DNA of 64,000 nt, taken from positions 26,289,501 to 26,353,500 of the forward strand of contig NC_091677.1 of NCBI RefSeq assembly GCF_042453785.1, written 5' to 3'. The notes beneath the pieces are model-generated. The model worked only from the letters and a program-made list of their open reading frames with translations. It was not told where the DNA came from and searched no databases. The translations under genes and the position numbers were made by a program. How positions within the stretch are numbered: the stretch's first letter is position 1; every line of letters begins with the position of its first letter. This DNA is from Malus domestica. Its lineage: Eukaryota; Streptophyta; Magnoliopsida; Rosales; Rosaceae. Shown here piece after piece: positions 60,761 to 64,000 of this stretch.

Positions 60761-63700
60761 CTGTTTATTGCCTTATTTGTTTCATTTTCTCTTATTTTGG
60801 GGAGTCATTCTTTGTTATGTCTGTTTGTTCTTTGTTTTAAGGTCAATTGCTTTTTTTTGGGGGGGGGGTTTGTGGGTTTTCAGTTCGTTAATTTGTTTAG
60901 TTGTTGTTAATTTTACAGTTTAATTGTTTTATCAAATCTGGATTGTTAAGTTTTGGACCTTTTTTTTTCCCAAAATCCACATGAACTGAGCTTTAGTGCT
61001 GAAGGAAACCTGGGTTTTATTTTGTGCTGGAGTTTATTATGTATTTAGATTGGGAAAATAAGGTTTATGATTTTGGTATGCATATGGGGTTCTATGTTCT
61101 GTGTGTATTGATTGACTGATGAAAAAATGTAGCCATAAAATATTTATTTTGACATTTTATTTTATTTTATAAAAAGGTTGTATGATTTGTAAAGCATCAA
61201 CATTTAACTCAAAGATTGGGCTATTCCTTACTGCATTTTGTTTAAATGATAACCAAAGTATCAACCTTTCATGGCATACACCTTGAACATGATTAGGTTA
61301 GTTGAAGATTATACTATAAGTAGAGATTTCTGCTAAAGGACCATACCAAATAAGGAGTTAGGTTCGCACGCGCACACACACACACACACATATCTGATGT
61401 AAAGTTAGTCTATTAGATGGTTTCCAGATTGACCCCCCTTGCTAAATCTATTTCAAGGCTGGAAGAAGAGTTAAAACATATGTTATTGTCTTATATGTTT
61501 GTATTTGAATGGTAACAATGTTGTTCTTCTGGTGCAAAAATCTTCCTTTGAATCAATTTCAGCTTAGGCTCTACTTTTCTTTCATTTCAGCTTCATTTTC
61601 ATGTTCATCATGTCCTGTTTGTATGTGTTTTGTGTTGGCATTGGAGGGTGGTGGTCTGTCATTTTGTTTTTCTTTTGTCTAATTGTAAGACCTTCAAATG
61701 ATTGAAATTATATTATGTGGAAACAATCATTTTGATGTCGTAGTTTGAGTTGTTTTAGTTACGTATCAATACTTAACTACTGGATTTTTCTTAAGGAAAT
61801 TGGATATAGGCTATATAATAAGTGTAAAATTCATGGAAACTCAGTCTATTGCCTGCGATATGATTGACATAGTTTAATTAGATTGAAACCAGACGTACTG
61901 ATCTAATTTAACACAAATTTATCTTCGTATGTGACTAATCTGCAAAGTAAAAGTGAATAATTTCCACGTGTAGTCTATATGAAATGTATACACTTCAATG
62001 TATGCATTCATTATCTTTAGGGGCGGGTACCGCCGGGATTAAAAAAAACCTCTCGCACACATGTAAGCGTGCGTGGAGAGGCAAGGTTTTGATCTCCCTC
62101 ATTTCAATATATGATTGGATTTTGTTTGTAGTAGATTTGATTTATAGTAATGCAATTGCTTTGCTTGTTTTCACCACGATTGTTTTATCGGTTATTGTTT
62201 CATTTCTTTTCATTCCGTGTGGTTAGTTTAATCAGTTTATGCAGTTCAGTGTTTAAGTGCTTTATGAATATTAATAATATGGTCACTTCTTCTACATTTC
62301 TGTTAGGGATCATGTTAACTGATGATATGATATGGTAGTTAATGTGTTGAAAATATGTTGAGTAGTCCATGCTTTTACCAAAAATAAATAAATATGTTGA
62401 GTAGTCCATGCTTTTGCGATTTTGTTATAAATCAGGGGATTTAGAGAATGCTTTCTATGTTCTATTTCTTTTGTTGCTTTAAAGACCTGCCTATTCTCAT
62501 TTTCTTTTTTTGGGTTCAGTCCTGCTATCCTCTGCGTTGGGGAGAGAGAGATTGAGTGAGGAGTGGGGTTGCTTTCCAAAGATTTGTTTGGAATTGTTTC
62601 TTTTTTACCGAAATTATTTTGATCCCTGCCATTAAACGTTGATTTCTGCTATTAATTACTGCTGAAAAGTGGCTTTTGCTATTAATTTTTTACCCTTCAT
62701 ATTTATGCTGCTCTCGCTGAAAGCTAAACCACCACATAAGCCTCATTGCCTTTTTTTCTTTCTTCTGGTTTTCAAATTTGGAATTTTACTGGGATTTATC
62801 ATATGGGTATCCTTTAAATTAGTTGAGTTTTTGAGAAAATTAGTGAGTTTTGTTGATTAAGTGGTTTACTTGGTTATACTTCTAAATTGGGTTCGTATTT
62901 CGAAATGTTGCTTGCTTGCTTGGTTGTGAAAAAGCTCTTCGTTTTCCATTTACTTCTTGAAATTCTCTTCAGTTTTCTCAGAAAGCTAAACCACCACATA
63001 AGCCTCTTTGCCTTTTCTTTTTCTTCTGGTTAAAGCTAAGTTTAAATAATACACATGAAATTGTATATTAGCACTCCTTGCAACTCTTGGACTCTTCTCG
63101 CTAATCCGCCATGCAACATATAATTCCACAATATTTTCATGGTAATTCAACCTAGATAAGCATTAATCTTCAGTATTAAATTCAACGGTTCTGAATTTTG
63201 CTCACTCAATAACCTCGATTGCTCGGACAGATAGTGTAAAATTGTGTACACACACATACCTAATACATGAAAATGTGCATCTAGTAATATGAGACCCATT
63301 TGTAGATGACATGGACATCATCTGTGACATGAGCCGGCATTTTCAGATTTGACAAATACCTTACCGCCCAAATGCTGCACACTGGGGACGTATCTTTTGG
63401 AAAAGAAAAAAAAAAAATTTATTACAAATAGTCTCTGAAATTGACCGAACTCATCATTTTAGTGTCTCACTTTTAAAATCAATCAATATCGTTCTTGACA
63501 TTCTTTATCACACATCAATTGACGTTCATTACCACACATTAATTTGGTCATTTCATATAGATTCGGTCCACTATTCTGTTAGTTTGTATGTGGGACCCAC
63601 AAATTAATGTTTTTATCTCAAATGGTCCTTGATATTGATCAAACTTCTCATTTTGGTTCCTGAATTTCAAAAATCGATAAATTTGGTACATAACTTTCTC

Positions 63701-64000
63701 TACCACACATCCATTTAGTCATTCTGTTAAAATTTCGTCAATATTTTTTGTTAGTGTGCTGATATGGTCCTACTAATCCAATCATATGGCACCACATAGA
63801 TTAACTATAAAAAAACTATCATCGTTTGATGGTCATATGTGCCATTACAACATATAACTGTCAGATAACGTCATGGTAATTATATACTTAGAAGTATATT
63901 TTCAAAAAAAATAAAAATACATGCAAGTATTATAATCAAATCTCACATTAAGCTGCTACGAAAATTTAGGGACCCAAAATTAGCTCGTATGAAAGTCCAG
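60761..64000. other. AT-rich non-coding region to the window end
   Basis: I see no convincing exon. It contains an (AC)n tract at about 61372-61390, direct repeats at 62353/62393 and 62718/62981 (see findings), and at about 63420-63760 a dispersed repeat with two diverged copies of 'accacacat..att..gtcatt'. Short open frames are AT-rich and match nothing. Confidence 0.4.

Noticed and set aside
61984-62226. 80-aa frame near a GC-richer patch (62020-62090)
   Set aside because: No domain and no good splice or promoter context; the patch does not match a known gene or RNA.

Overview
The window is nuclear DNA from a flowering plant. Genes carry many short GT-AG introns, intergenic DNA is AT-rich, and LTR retrotransposons, a LINE fragment and hairpin MITEs fill the gaps. 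Several repeats look like ones I recall as abundant in apple and pear, so a woody Rosaceae (Maleae) source is my best guess. That is inference, not something the sequence proves. I see no prokaryotic genes, CRISPR arrays, rRNA genes or convincing tRNA genes.

Genes, left to right: (1) the last seven exons of PRP8, the spliceosome core protein (+, 1-2687). (2) A USP-domain / coiled-coil / kinase protein of the plant U-box kinase class, without a U-box (-, 7908-3432, nine exons, 753 aa). (3) A ubiquitin-like protein resembling U11/U12-25K (+, 9475-11909, 269 aa). (4) A KEG-like protein with an atypical kinase domain, KEG repeats and a membrane segment (+, 13741-16458, 632 aa). (5) A DOG1-domain-like protein (+, 33843-36014, 299 aa). 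(6) A CUE-domain protein (+, 37539-40472, 268 aa). (7) A chloroplast type-I DnaJ (+, 42449-49569, 500 aa). (8) A small plastid-targeted protein with two membrane segments (-, 52665-50843, 149 aa). All exon joins were checked for reading phase by hand.

From 18.4 to 33 kb lies a transposon block. A 5'-truncated Ty3/gypsy element with a chromodomain-like end (about 18720-28760) is split by a Ty1/copia element with 308-bp LTRs and a GGACA target duplication (21077-25988). It is split again by a 966-bp copia derivative whose far end is an inverted copy of its LTR start (27107-28072). A 635-bp hairpin, a copia gag fragment and a minus-strand copia LTR follow. From 52.7 kb to the end no intact gene is recognised. 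That stretch holds MITEs, a 3,335-bp solo LTR with TTTAT duplications, a TTA-flanked TIR element carrying a LINE fragment, and tandem repeats.

The genes are unrelated housekeeping or signalling loci on both strands with their own promoters; nothing suggests an operon or cluster. I found no clearly novel biological system. The most unusual signals are structural rearrangements inside the retrotransposons, a GC-AG intron, a G-box-bearing hairpin upstream of the CUE gene, and the KEG-like protein architecture.
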